64,000 bases of DNA from Beroe forskalii. Lineage: Eukaryota; Ctenophora; Nuda; Beroida; Beroidae. The notes below the pieces were generated by a model. It was not told the DNA's origin, ran no database searches, and saw nothing but the letters and a program-made list of their open reading frames with translations. This document shows positions 46,601-60,500 of the stretch, piece by piece. The position numbers and the translations under genes are program-made. Numbering within the stretch: the stretch's first letter is position 1; each line of letters opens with the position of its first letter. The stretch covers positions 1 to 64,000 of the forward strand of contig WFMF01000417.1 of NCBI GenBank assembly GCA_011033025.1, in the 5' to 3' direction.

Positions 46601-48541
46601 AAAAGGGAAAAAATTTTCCCTTTTTTTTTTAAAAAAATTTTCCAAAAAAATTTAAAAAAAATTTTTTTTTTTAAATTTTTTTCCCCCAAAAAAATTTAAA
46701 AAAAGGGGGGGTTTTTTGGGTTTAAAAAAATTTTTTTAAAAAATTTTTTTCCCCAAAAATTTTGGGGAAAGAATTTTTTAAATTTTTCCCTTTTGGGGGG
46801 CCCCCAAAACCCTTTTTTTAAAAGGTTTTTTTTAAAGAAAAAAAAAATTTTTTGGTTTTCCCGGGGTTTTAAAATTTTTAAAAAATTTTTCTTTTTTTTT
46901 CCCCCAAAATTTTTTGGGTTTTTTTTTTTTTGGGGGGGGGAAAAAAAAATTTTAAAAAGTTTTTAAGGTTTTTTTTAAAAATTTTTTTTTTCCTTTTTTT
47001 TTTTTTAAAATTTTTAAAAAATTTTCCCAAAAGGTTTTTTTTTAAAAAAAAAAAGGGGAAAAATTTTTGGTTTTTTCCAAAAAAACCCCCCGGAAAAAAA
47101 AATTTTTTAAAAAAAAATTTTGGGTTTTTTGGGAATTTTTTTTTTTTTTTGGGGGGGGGGGGGGAAAAAAAAAAAATTTTTTTTTGGGGGAAAAATTTAA
47201 AAAGGGGGGGTTTTTCCCTTTTTTTTCCCCCTTTTTTCCCCTTTTAAAAAACCCCTTTTTAAAATTTAATTTTCCCCAAAATTTTTTAAAAAAAAATTTT
47301 TTTTAAAAATTTTTGGGAAAAACCCGGAAATTTTTGGGGGGCCCTTTTAACAAGAAAAAGGCCGGGGGTTTTTTTTTCCCCTTTTTTGGTTTTTAAAAAT
47401 TTTTAAAAAATTTTTAATTTAAATTTTTTCCCAAAATTTTCCCGGTTTTTTCCCAAAAAATTTTTTTTTTTAAATTTTTTTTTTTTTCCCCCTTTTTTTT
47501 TTTTAAAAATTTTTTTAAAAAAACCCAAAACCCTTTTTTGGGGGCCCTTTTTTTTTTCCAAAAAAAAAAAAAAATTTTTAAAAAAATTTTTTAAATTTTT
47601 CGAATTTTTAATTTTGGGGGGGGGGGGTTTTTAAAACCCTTTTTTAAAATTAACAAAAATTTTTGGGGTTTTTTTTTTTCCCAAAAGAAAATGCTGCTTT
47701 AAAAACCCCCCCCCCCCCCCCCTTTTTTTTTTTTTTTAAAAACCTTTAAAAAAAAGGGGGGAAAATTTTTAAATTTAAAGGAAAAAATTAAAGGGAAAAT
47801 TTTTTTCCCCTTTTAAAAATTTTTTTTTTTTTAAATTTTTTTTAAAAATTTGGGGGGGGGGCCCCCAATTTTTTAAAAAAAAAAAATTTTTGGGGGAATT
47901 TTTTTCCCAAAAAAAACCCCCCCCCTTTTTTTTTTTTAAAAAAAAAAAAACCCAAAAAAAAATTTTTTTTTCCCCAAAACCCCAAAAAAGGAAAAACCCC
48001 TTTTTTTCCCTTTTGGTTTTAAAATTTTTAAAAAAAAATTTTTCCCCCAAAAAAGGGGGGGGGTTTTTTAAAATTTTTTTAAAAACCATTTTTTTTTTTA
48101 AAAAAAATTTTTAAAAAAATTTAAATTTTTTAATTTCAAAAAATAAAAAAATTTGGGGAATTTTTTTTTCCCCTTTTTTTAAAAAAAAAAAATTTTTTTT
48201 TTTTTCCCCCCTTTTTAAACCCCCGGGGGAAAAAAGGAAAAAGGGGTTTTTTTAAATTTTTCAAATTTGGGGGGGGGGAAAAAACATTTTAAAAAAAACC
48301 CGGGTTTTTGGGGTTTAAATTTTAAATTTTTTTTTTTGGGGGGGCCCCCCAAAATTTTTAAAAACCCTTTTAAAATTTTTTTTTTTTTTAAAAAAAAAAA
48401 CCCCTTTTTTTTTTGGGTTTTTTTTTTTAAAAAAAATTTTTTTAAAAATTTTTTTCCCCCCCCCAAAAAAAAAAAGGGGGTTTTTCCCGGGCCCCAAGGG
48501 GGAAAAAAAAAGGGTTTTAAAGGAAAAAAAATTTTTTGGGA

Positions 48542-48573
<32 letters not shown>

Positions 48574-51500
48574 TTTTTTTCCAAAAAAAAAAAAAGGTTT
48601 TAATTTTTTTTTTGGGTTTTTTAAAAACCCCCAAAAAAAATTTTTTAAAATTTTTCCCTTTTTTTTTCCCCCTTTTTTGGGAAAACCCGGGGGGGGCCCT
48701 TTTAAAATTTTTTTTAAAAAAATTTTGTTTTTTTAAAATTTTTTTAAAAAACCCAAAATTTTTGAATTTTTTGTTTTTTTTGGCCAAAAAATTTTTAATT
48801 AAAAAAAGGCCAAAACCCCTTTTTTCCAACAAAAAAATTTGTTTTTGGCCTTTAAAAAAAATTTTTTTTTAAAAAATTTTTTTTTTTTTAAAAAAAAGGG
48901 GGGGGGGCCTTTTTTTTTTAAAATTTTTGGGCCAAAATTTTTTTTAAAAAAAATTTTTTCCCCAAATTTTTTTTTTTAATTTTTGGGCCCTTCCCAAAAG
49001 GGGGGTTTTTTTTTAAAAAAAAAAAGGGGGGTTTTTTTTTTTTTTAAAAAAAATTCCCTTTTTTTTTAAAAAAAAAATTTTTTTGGGGGAAAAAATTTTT
49101 TTTTTTTGGGGGGAAAAAAAAAAAAAATTTTCCCCTTTTTCCCCAAAAAAATTTTTTGGGAAAAAATTTTTTTAAAACCCCAAAAAATTTTTTTTTTTTT
49201 AAAAAATTTTGGGCCCTTTCCCGGGGGGAAAAAAAAAAATTTTTTTTTAAAAAAATTTTTTGGGCAAAAAAAAAAACCCCCCTTTTAAAATTTTTTTTTT
49301 CCCTTTCTTTCCCCCCCCCTTTTTCCCAAATTTTTTGGGAAACCCCAAAAAAAAAAAGGGGGGGAAAATTTTTTTTTTTCCCCCGGGGGTTTTAATATTT
49401 TTTAAAAAGGGGAAAAAAAATTTTTTTTTTTTTTTTTTTAAAAAAAAAGGGGGGGGGTTTTAAAAATTTTTTTTTTGGGCCCCTTTTTTCCCCAAAAATA
49501 AAAAAAAAATTTTAAAAAAAAAAAAAATTTTTTTTAAAAAAAAATTTTTTAAAAAAATTTTTTTTTAAAAAAACTCCCCCAAAAAAAAAAAAATTTTTTT
49601 GGGGTTTTTGGGAAAAAAAAAAAATTTTTTTTTCCCCCCAAAAAAAATTTTGTTTTTAAATTTTACCAAATTTAAAAAGGGGGGGTTTTTTTAAAAAAAA
49701 TTTTTTAAAAAAAAAAATTTGGGGGGTTTCATTTCCCCCAAAAAAATTTTAAAATTTTTTTTTTTTTTCAGCCCAAAAACCCTTTTTTGGGAAAAAAAAA
49801 AAATTTTTTTTGGGGGGGAAAAAAAAGGGGGAAAAAAACCTTTTTTTCCCCCCAAAAAAAAAAAAAAAAAATTTTTTTTTTTTTTTTTTGGGGGGCCCCA
49901 AAAAAAACCGGGGGGGGGAAAAAAAATTTTAAAATTTAAAAAAAAATTTTTTTTAAAAAAAAATTTTTTTTTAAAAAAAATTTCCTTTCTTTTTTTTTGG
50001 GGGGAAAAAAATTTTTTTTTTTAAAAAAAATTTTTTTAAAAAAAATTTTTTAAAAGAAAAAAACCTTTTAAAAAAAAAATTTTTTTTTAAAAAATTTAAG
50101 GGTTCCAAAAAAAATTTTTTAATTTTGGGGTTTTTTTTTTTTTAAAAAAATTTTTTTAAAAAAAAAATTTTTAAAAAATTTTTCTTCAACAAAAAAAAAA
50201 ATTTTTTTTTTGGGGGAAAGTTTTTTTTCCCAAAAAAAAAAAATTTTTTTTTTTTTAAAAAAAAAAAAAATTTTTTTAAAAAAAATTTTTTTTAAATTTT
50301 TTTAAAAAAAAAAAAAATTTTTTTTTTCCCTTTAAAATGTTTTGGAAAAGGAATTTTTTTAAAAAATTTTTTTTCCCCAAATCCAGGAAAAATTCAACTT
50401 CCCTCCTTAGTTTTTACAAAAAAAATAATATGGAATTTAGATGATTTTTCTGAAAAATGGACTTTTTTTTGTCTATAATCGTCCACAAGGACCAAAAAAT
50501 AAGGCTGCAAACTGCTTTTTCCCGTGTGACTGCCTTTCAGAGAGTGTACTAGAACCAAATAATGATGCATTTATAGACAGAGTTTTCCCCCCAAGTCCAA
50601 TTGTGTCGAAGTATTTTCTGAATTTTGATCAGTATCATCCCGGGGGGGGGTCCTATAAACTTACTAGTTAACTCATGAAATTTTGCAGTCAGTAGTTTGA
50701 TCCAACTAAGAAAATGCTGCTTTCAAATTTTGAATTTCGGCCATTTTCACGATTTACAGCCTCTTAAAAACCCCATTTTGGCCTAAAATGGACTTTTTTT
50801 CTATAAAGCCTCTTAAAACCCCATTTTTGGGCCTAAAATGGACTTTTTTGACTATGATTGTCCACAAGGACCAAAAATAAGGCTGAAAACTGCTTTTTCC
50901 CATGCGACTGCCTTTCAGAGAGTGTACTAGAACCAAATAATGATGCATTTATACACAGAGTTTTCCCCAAGTCCGATTGTGTCGCAGTATTTTCTGAATT
51001 TTGATCAGTATCTCGGGGGGAGGGGGTCCTACTAAACTTACTTTTTTGCAGGTCAGTACAGTTTGATCCAACTAAGAAAATGCTGCTTTCAGAATTTTGA
51101 ATTTCGGCCATTTTCACGATTTACAGCCTCTTAAAAACCCCATTTTTGGCCTAAAATGGACTTTTTTTTGTCTATAATTGTCCACAAGGACCAAAAATAA
51201 GGCTGAAAACTGCTTTTTCCCATGTGACTGCCTTCCAGAGAGTGTACTAGAACCAAATAATGATGCATTTATACAGAGTTTTCCCCAAGTCCAATTGTGT
51301 CGGAGTATTTTCTGAATTTTGACCAGTATCTCGGGGGGGGGGGGTCCTCCTACTAAACTTACTAGTTAACTCATGAAATTTTGCAGGTCAGTACAGTTTG
51401 ATCCAACTAAGAAAATGCTGGTTTCAGAATTTTGAATTTCGGCCATTTTCACGATTTACAGCCTCTTAAAAAACCCCATTTTTGGCCTAAAATGGACTTT

Positions 51501-54500
51501 TTAGACTATGATTGTCCACAAGGACCAAAAATAAGGCTGAAAACTGCATTTTCCCATGTGACTGCCTTCCAGAGAGTGTACTAGAACCAAATAATGATGC
51601 ATTTATACACAGAGTTTTCCCCAAGTCCAAGTGTGTCGAAGTATTTTCTGAATTTTGATCAGTATCTCGGAGGGGGGGTCCTCCTACTAAACTTACTAGT
51701 TAACTCATGAAATTTTGCAGGTCAGTACAGTTGGATCCAACTAAGAAAATGCTGCTTTCAGAATTTTGAATTTCGGCCATTTTCACGATTTACAGCCTCT
51801 TAAAAACCCCATTTTTGGCCTAAAATGGACTTTTTTGTCTATAACCGTCCACAAGGACCAAAAATAAGGTTGAACACTGCTTTTTCCCATGTTACTGCCT
51901 TCCAGAGAGTGTATTAGAACCAAATAATGATGCATTTATACACAGAGTTTTCCCCAAGTTCAAGTGTGTCGAAGTATTTTCTGAATTTTGATCAGTATCT
52001 CGGGGGGGGGGGGTCCTACTAAACTTACTAGTTAACTCATGAAATTTTGCAGGTCAGTACAGTTTGATCCAACTAAGAAAATGCTGCTTTCAGAATTTTG
52101 AATTTCGGCCATTTTCACGATTTACAGCCTCTTAAAAACCCCATTTTTGGCCTAAAATGGACTTTTTTGTCTATAATCGTCCACAAGGACCAAAAATAAG
52201 GCTGAAAACTGCTTTTTCCCGTGTGACTGCCTTTCAGAGAGTGTACTAGAACCAAATAATGATGCATTTATACACAGAGTTTTCCCCAGGTTCAATTGTG
52301 TCAGAGTATTTTCTGAATTTTGATCAGTATCTCGGGGGGGGGTCCTACTAAACTTACTAGTTAACTCATGAAATTTTGCAGGTCAGTACAGTTTGATCCA
52401 ACTAAGAAAATGCTGCTTTCAGAATTTTGAATTTCGGCCATTTTCACGATTTACAGCCTCTTAAAAACCCATTTTTGGCCTAAAATGGACGTTTTTGTCT
52501 ATAATCGTCCACAAGGACCAAAAAATAAGGCTGAAAACTGCTTTTTCCCGTGTGACTGCCTTTCAGAGAGTGTACTAGAACCAAATAATGATGCATTTAT
52601 ACACAGAGTTTTCCCAAGTTCAATTGTGTCGAAGTATTTTCTGAATTTTGATCAGTATCTTGGGGGGGGGTCCTCCTACTAAACTTACTAGTTAACTCAT
52701 GAAATTTTGCAGGTCAGTACAGTTTGATCCAACTAAGAAAATGCTGCTTTCAGAATTTTGAATTTCGGCCATTTTCACGATTTACAGCCTCTTAAAAACC
52801 CCATTTTGGCCTAAAATGGACTTTTTTGACTATGAACCGTCCACAAGGACCGAAAATAAGGCTGAAAACTGCTTTTTCCCATGTGACTGCCTTCCAGAGA
52901 GTGTACTAGAACCAAATAATGATGCATTTATACACAGAGTTTTTCCCAGGTTCAATTGTGTCGAAGTATTTTCTGAATTTTGATCAGTATCTCGGGGGGG
53001 GGGGGGTCCTCCTACTAAACTTACTAGTTAACTCATGAAATTTTGCAGGTCAGTACAGTTTGATCCAACTAAGAAAATGCTGCTTTCAGAATTTTGAATT
53101 TCGGCCATTTTCACGATTTACAGCCTCTTAAAAACCCCATTTTTTGGCCTAAAATGGACTTTTTTGTCTATAATCGTCCACAAGGACCAAAAATAAGGCT
53201 GAAAACTGCTTTTTCCCATGTGACTGCCTTCCAGAGAGTGTACTAGAACCAAATAATGATGCATTTATACACAGAGTTTTCCCCAAGTCCAATTGTGTCG
53301 AAGTATTTTCTGAATTTTGATCAGTATCTCGGGGGGGGGGTCCTCCTACTAAACTTTACTAGTTAACTCATGAAATTTTGCAGGTCAGTACAGTTTGATC
53401 CAACTAAGAAAATGCTGCTTTCAGAATTTTGAATTTCGGCCATTTTCACGATTTACAGCCTCTTAAAAACCCCATTTTTGGCCTAAAATGGACTTTTTTT
53501 TGTCTATAATCGTCCACAAGGACCAAAAAATAAGGCTGCAAACTGCTTTTTCCCGTGTGACTGCCTTTCAGAGAGTGTACTAGAACCAAATAATGATGCA
53601 TTTATACACAGAGTTTTCCCCAAGTCCAAGTGTGTCGAAGTATTTTCTGAATTTTGATCAGTATCTCGGGGGGGGGGGGGGTCCTCCTACTAAACTTACT
53701 AGTTAACTCATGAAATTTTGCAGGTCAGTACAGTTTGATCCAACTAAGAAAATGCTGCTTTCAGAATTTTGAATTTCGGCCATTTTCACGATTTACAGCT
53801 TCTTAAAAACCCCATTTTTGGCCTAAAATGGACTTTTTTTGTCTATAATCGTCCACAAGGACCAAAAATAAGGCTGCAAACTGCTTTTTCCCGTGTGACT
53901 GCCTTTCAGAGAGTGTACTAGAACCAAATAATGATGCATTTATACACAGAGTTTTCCTCAAGTCCAATTGTGTCGAAGTATTTTCTGAATTTTGATCAGT
54001 ATCTCAGGGGTGGGGGGTCATCCTACTAAACTTACTAGTTAACTCATGAAATTTTGCAAGTCAGTACAGTTTGATCCAACTAAGAAAATGCTGCTTTCAG
54101 AATTTTGAATTTCGGCCATTTTCACGATTTACAGCCTCTTAAAAACCCCATTTTTGGCCTAAAATGGACTTTTTTGTCTATAATCGTCCACAAGGACCAA
54201 AAATAAGGCTGCAAACTGCTTTTTCCCGTGTGACTGCCTTTCAGAGAGTGTACTAGAACCAAATAATGATGCATTTATACACAGAGTTTTTCCCAGGTTC
54301 AATTGTGTCGAAGTATTTTCTGAATTTTGATCAGTATCTCGGGGGGGGGGGGGGTCGTCCTACTAAACTTACTAGTTAACTCATGAAATTTTGCAGGTCA
54401 GTACAGTTTGATCCAACTAAGAAAATGCTGCTTTCAGAATTTTGAATTTCGGCCATTTTCACGATTTACAGCCTCTTGAAAACCCCATTTTTGGCCTAAA

Positions 54501-57500
54501 ATGGACTTTTTTGTCTATAATTGTCCACAAGGACCAAAAAATAAGGCTGGAAACTGCCTTTTCATATGCGCCTGCCTTCCAGAGAGTGTACTAGAACCAA
54601 ATAATGATGCATTTATACACAGAGTTTTCCCCAGGTTCAATTGTGTCGAAGTATTTTCTGAATTTTGATCAGTATCTCGGGGGGGGGGGTCGTCCTACTA
54701 AACTTACTAGTTAACTCATGAAATTTTGCAGGTCAGTACAGTTTGATCCAACTAAGAAAATGCTGCTTTCAGAATTTTGAATTTCGGCCATTTTCACGAT
54801 TTACAGCCTCTTAAAAACCCCATTTTTGGCCTAAAATGGACTTTTTGTCTATAATCGTCCACAAGGACCAAAAATAAGGCTGCAAACTGCTTTTTCCCGT
54901 GTGACTGCCTTTCAGAGAGTGTACTAGAACCAAATAATGATGCATTTATAGACAGAGTTTTCCCCAGGTTCAATTGTGTCGAAGTATTTTCTGAATTTTG
55001 ATCAGTATCCCGGGGGGGGGGGGTCGTCCTACTAAACTTACTAGTTAACTCATGAAATTTTGCTGGTCAGTACAGTTTGATCCAACTAAGAAAATGCTGC
55101 TTTCAGAATTTTGAATTTCGGCCATTTTCACGATTTACAGCCTCTTAAAAACCCCATTTTTGGCCTAAAATGGACTTTTTTGTCTATAATCGTCCACAAG
55201 GACCAAAAATAAGGCTGAAAACTGCTTTTTCCCGTGTGACTGCCTTTCAGAGAGTGTACTAGAACCAAATAATGATGCATTTATACACAGAGTTTTTCCC
55301 AGGTTCAATTGTGTCGAAGTATTTTCTGAATTTTGTTCAGTATCTCGGGGGGGGGGGGTCGTCCTACTAAACTTACTAGTTAACTCATGAAATTTTGCAG
55401 GTCAGTACAGTTTGATCCAACTAAGAAAATGCTGCTTTCAGAATTTTGAATTTCGGCCATTTTCACGATTTACAGCCTCTTAAAAACCCCATTTTGGCCT
55501 AAAATGGACTTTTTTGTCTATAATCGTCCACAAGGACCAAAAATAAGGCTGCAAACTGCTTTTTCCCGTGTGACTGCCTTTCAGAGAGTGTACTAGAACC
55601 AAATAATGATGCATTTATACACAGAGTTTTCCCCAGGTTCAATTGTGTCGAAGTATTTTCTGAATTTTGATTAGTATCTCAGGGGGGGTCGTCCTAGTAA
55701 ACTTACTAGTTAACTCATGAAATTTTGCAGGTCAGTACAGTTTGATCCAACTAAGAAAATGCTGCTTTCAGAATTTTGAATTTCGGCCATTTTCACGATT
55801 TACAGCCTCTTAAAAACCCCATTTTTGGCCTAAAATGGACTTTTTTGTCTATAATCGTCCACAAGGACCAAAAATAAGGCTGCAAACTAGAAACCCCATT
55901 TTTGGCCTAAAATGGACTTTTTGTCTATAAGAAAAACAAATCAGAGGGTGATGGTGGGCAAGATAAGAAGAAAAACAAGAAAAACTAAGAAAGTAAAACT
56001 AGGATCAAAAGAGCAGTGGAATATTCGACAGTGGAAACGGTTCCGTTCCTTATCTGCATCACGAGCTGGAGATATCCAGAGAATCATTTTGGAATTTCCG
56101 AGTCACACAGTGTTATAAAACGGATCAGAATATATATAGCCGGAGAACGTCGACAACTTTGGGCGAAAGGCACAAAATTTTGTGAGGGATCAATTTCCTA
56201 CCCAATTCGTATCCATTTCAAACCCATTTCATGCCCATTTCGTATCCATTTCATACCCGGATTGTTGCCTGAAACCCACCTTCAGACTGAATGATCCTTC
56301 CAAGAATCTCAGCGGAGAGCGTAGCTAGCCCCCTCTTGAAACCACCACCGTAGAAAACAATCGAGGTGTCGACCACATTCTTATGTATCAACTGAGGGGT
56401 ATTTGGCGTCAATATCATCCTGGGTTAGGATAACGAATTGATAATCTCAATATAGGGATCGTGAAGATCATATCAGTAAATTTCGTAATCAATTTTTCAA
56501 CGCTTTTTGTGTATCAGCTGAATGAATAAACACTGTCACATTCACGTACATACGAGTGTGTCATGTGTTCTTGTGATTGAAAACGAATAATTTGCAATGG
56601 ATTTAGAGGCAGCTACATGAACTTATTAAAACTTAGATTGATTGTCCATGACGATCTTGGGATCTTATTTGAGTATTTTGAAGACCACAAACGATTTAAA
56701 TAATTCCAGATACATATTCAATATTCATGTGAGGCAATAATTCTCGGGCATCAACATTTTCGGGGGTGCAAAATCTGAAATTATGGGGATTTTCGTCGTA
56801 AAATCCCAAAATTTCTTCCCTGATAAACATATTGTCTCGTGAGGTTATCCTGATGGCGCCCACCTGTAGCGCATGAAGATCACTCTCTAGACTGTGTCCC
56901 ACGATGAAACAGTTCCAGGAGATAAGGCGACACACGGCCCGCTGAGCGTCCTCCAGCGAGTTCTCAACATCCCTCAAATCCTCTTCCTTGATACCCGAGA
57001 ACCTGCCGGGGTGTTCATGTTACGAGGGGAGCGAGAGGTTTCCATGGCAGCGAGGGGTACCATGGTAAAGAGGAGTACCATGGTAACGAGGGGGTACTAT
57101 GGTAAAAGGGGTTAACATTCTACCAGGCAAGCATTGAACACAGTATATCTGAGCAAAGTTGTTTAGAGCAAAATTACTTTATCGGGAAAACTTCAGACAT
57201 TAGACGAGCACATTAAAAACCAACAAAACCCAGGCTCGAGTCGGCTAACCTGGTGTTATAGTCGAGGACACGTCGGGAAGGCCTCACAAGCATGTCCAGA
57301 GCTTTGTCTCCATTCAAGTCCACCACAGTTACTCTAGTGAGTTCCATGCCTCCTGCAGTGTAACACATTTCACAGTCCAACGCCCAAACACTAGGGACAC
57401 GGTCTCGCTTCTTAGTCTTCTGGTACGCTGGAGAGGGGAGGGAGGTTTGAGATAAAAACAGACAGGAGGCAGACAGATACAGAAACACTACAAAGAGACA

Positions 57501-60500
57501 AAGTGCAAACACTCGGGATACGCTCTCGCTTCTTAGTCTTCTGATATGCTGGGGGAGAGAGTTAGTCAGGGGAAACAGGAAGAAGACAGACAGGAGACAA
57601 ACAAACAGACAAACTGCAGACTCTCGGGACAAGGTCCCGCTTCTTAGTCTTCTGGTACGCTGGGGAGGGGTGGAGCTGATTAGGGAGAGGGGACACAGAC
57701 GAAAAAGCACTACAAAAAGACAGCATACAGACAGGAGAAACAGTTAAACAGACAGAAACATTATAAAAACAAATTGCAAACAGACAAACTGCAGACACTC
57801 GGCACACAGACAGACAGAGAGCCGCACAATCACAAGAACTCAGAAGACTCACTTTTCCAGTCCCTGTTGATGTACGCTAAGGTGTGCACGTGACCGTTGG
57901 ACACTGAGCACCCAGAACTGCCGTCCTCCCGATCACAGCAGTCGTATGTTCGCACGTTGTCCATCTCTCCCTTGGGACCCCGGGACTTACGGGTACGGAG
58001 ACGGCCGCTGTGATTCAAACACCTGAGCGAAGTGTTGTGAGCATGGCTTTATGGATCAGTGGGGGCAAAAAGGAGACAGAGATGCGTCAAAAAGGGGTGA
58101 AAAAGAGGCAAAAAAGGCGCGTCGACGGAGCAGGTCAATGACAATGTGAACTGTATATAAAATTTACTGATGCTTTCCTTTATCCACGATTCACGAACTA
58201 CTCACCTTTCCGGGATGACATACTGATCGTCATAGTCCAACTGGAAGAGCTTACTGCACCGAACACAGTGCAAACCATCCAGTACCACTGGTTTATACTC
58301 GTAGTAGCCAGGGTATTCGTTCTTTGTCAACTCACTCTTGAATGGGAAAATTAAATTAAATAAAATATTACATTCTCACTTTGAGAGCTGTGCACGTAAC
58401 GCCCGACTCTCAAACTTTACCAGGGTGGAGGTATGAAAGCCAGAAATTATCTGGAAGATTAAAATAGGGAGGAAATGGAAATCATCATGAAATGGTAAAG
58501 TCAGGGACTTCCGAACATCTCACCTTCGTGACGCGGTATTTAGTGACAGCTTGATGGAACCGTGTTTGTTTGGAAGTGTCCGCATTGTTCTTTGTCCCCG
58601 CTGAGGCTGCAGCCGACCCACTCTCACTAGATCCTGCAGCTCCTCCACTTGCCTCCACCTTGGATTTTAGCTCCCTGATCTTCTTCACTTCGTTGGTGCA
58701 AATGTTGGCGTAAAGTTGCTTCGTTTTACAGCGGTCCAAACAGGAACGCTCAGCCTTCACACTGAGGAGAAGAATTTGATGAGAGATATCTGCAGCAACC
58801 AATGTAATGATAATCCCGGTTTCACAAACCAGTAAAAGATTTGGACAAAGTAGGTAACCTATTAACATTTGATAACTAATCGATAAGGCATCGACCAATC
58901 AGCGCCTAAATTCACGGCCAACTCGTGTGCTGATTGGTGAATGTCATTCAGACAATTTTGTGATGTTTTGAGTATATACTGATACGCCGCCTTGCTACCA
59001 ACCCACCTTTCTATAAAGCATTTTTTTCTGTCGTTTGGCCAGATCTTCAAGTACTCTGTGATGAAGTAATCAAGCCGTGTTACCCCCCTCATTACCATGG
59101 TTACCCCATCGCTACCATGGTAACCCCCCTCGTTACCATGGTATTACTCACCTTTCCGTAAAGCACTTCTTTCTGTCGTTCGGCCCGATGGAGTAATCTA
59201 GCCGAGTTAACCCCTTCGTTATCATGTCAACCCCCTCGTTACCATGGTAAATCCCTCGTTACCATGGTAACCCCCTCGTTACCATGGTATTACTCACCTT
59301 TCGGTAAAGCACTTCTTTCTGTCGTTCGGCCAGATCTTCAGATACTCTGTGATAAAGTAATCAAGCCTCGTTTGTCTGATGTTAGCTGAGACATGGGTCC
59401 GTTCCTTGAGGTCAATACGTGGTCCATCCAGGTGGATTACAGTCTCCTGGAGATGAGGTGAAGCTTGTAATGGGAACACAAATGCTCAGAAATTTAGTTG
59501 GAAAGTGAAAGGAGAATAACTCAAATAAACTCAAAATAAAGGAGAACAACTCATATGAAGTGTGTATAAAAATTGAACGAAAATCTTATCTAAATGTTAT
59601 CAGAAGTAGGTAATTTTACCGATTTCTCGGGCTTCTTCTCTGGTTTCTTAACAACAGCATCCGTCCGGGGCTTGTGGGCAACCCTCTTGCCTTTGTTCCT
59701 CCCGTTAGAGTGAGCCCACCTGTGAGGGTCGTCCTCGGGAGGTGGGGTGGGTGGGTCGAAGTGGGACAGCTCCTGGAGAGTGGGGAATAGTTAGTGAAGT
59801 AATCTAATTAATAATAGAGTAATCACCGATCAAACAAGGTTTTAACATTTTATCAGGGTAATATGGGCAAATTCTCTCTATGATGACTTCTAAGTAGAGA
59901 AACTATCGATGTTTAGTCATGAAAGAAAACTATAAAAGTAAGATTTTGCTAAGAAAAGGGAAAGAAATATTACCTCTTTCTTGTATTTAGGATTGTTAAG
60001 ACTTGATGAATCAGACCTCTGTGGCTTTTGATAAAAAGAATTGGCATTGTCCATATGATTATTCACACTATCCATTCTTTTATCATATTTCGCCATGATT
60101 TTCTGCTTCCGTTCTGATAGTTTTCGTTGATGAGGAATTATTTGATCAGACTTCATGTTGGCTATTACGCCAGGCTTCAATTTACTTTTTCTCTTTTTCT
60201 TGTGTAATGCTTTGACATCATCACTTTTTCTTGTTTTGGATTCTTTATTTCTACTCTGAACTCTTTGCTCCTCATGTTTCCGTTTCAAAGATTGCTCAGT
60301 TCGAATTTTCCTGGAAATTTCACCATGTTCGCTCCTCTCTTTATGTACTTTCTTGGCTTGGAAATCTTTACTATCCTTCAAACTTCTTATAAACTCTAAC
60401 TTGTTGCTGCTTTGACCTTTTTCTTGCTTGATTTTGTGATGAGTAGATCCTTCAATTGATGTTTTATGGCTTTCAGCTCTCTTTTTTAAATGCTTTGCAT

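Noticed and set aside
45724..50024. Many Lys/Phe/Gly-rich open frames up to about 200 codons
   Set aside because: They arise from homopolymer blocks in a probable consensus artefact; no codon or family logic.
55905..56118. Basic 68-codon frame at the right edge of the satellite
   Set aside because: Begins in a satellite fragment and runs through A-rich sequence; no domain or splice support.
56696..56863. Continuation of REXO1 exon 9 past its donor to a stop
   Set aside because: Donor CAG|GTGGGC is good and the next exon (56391-56280) restores the conserved V-V-D-T-S segment; the read-through is intron.
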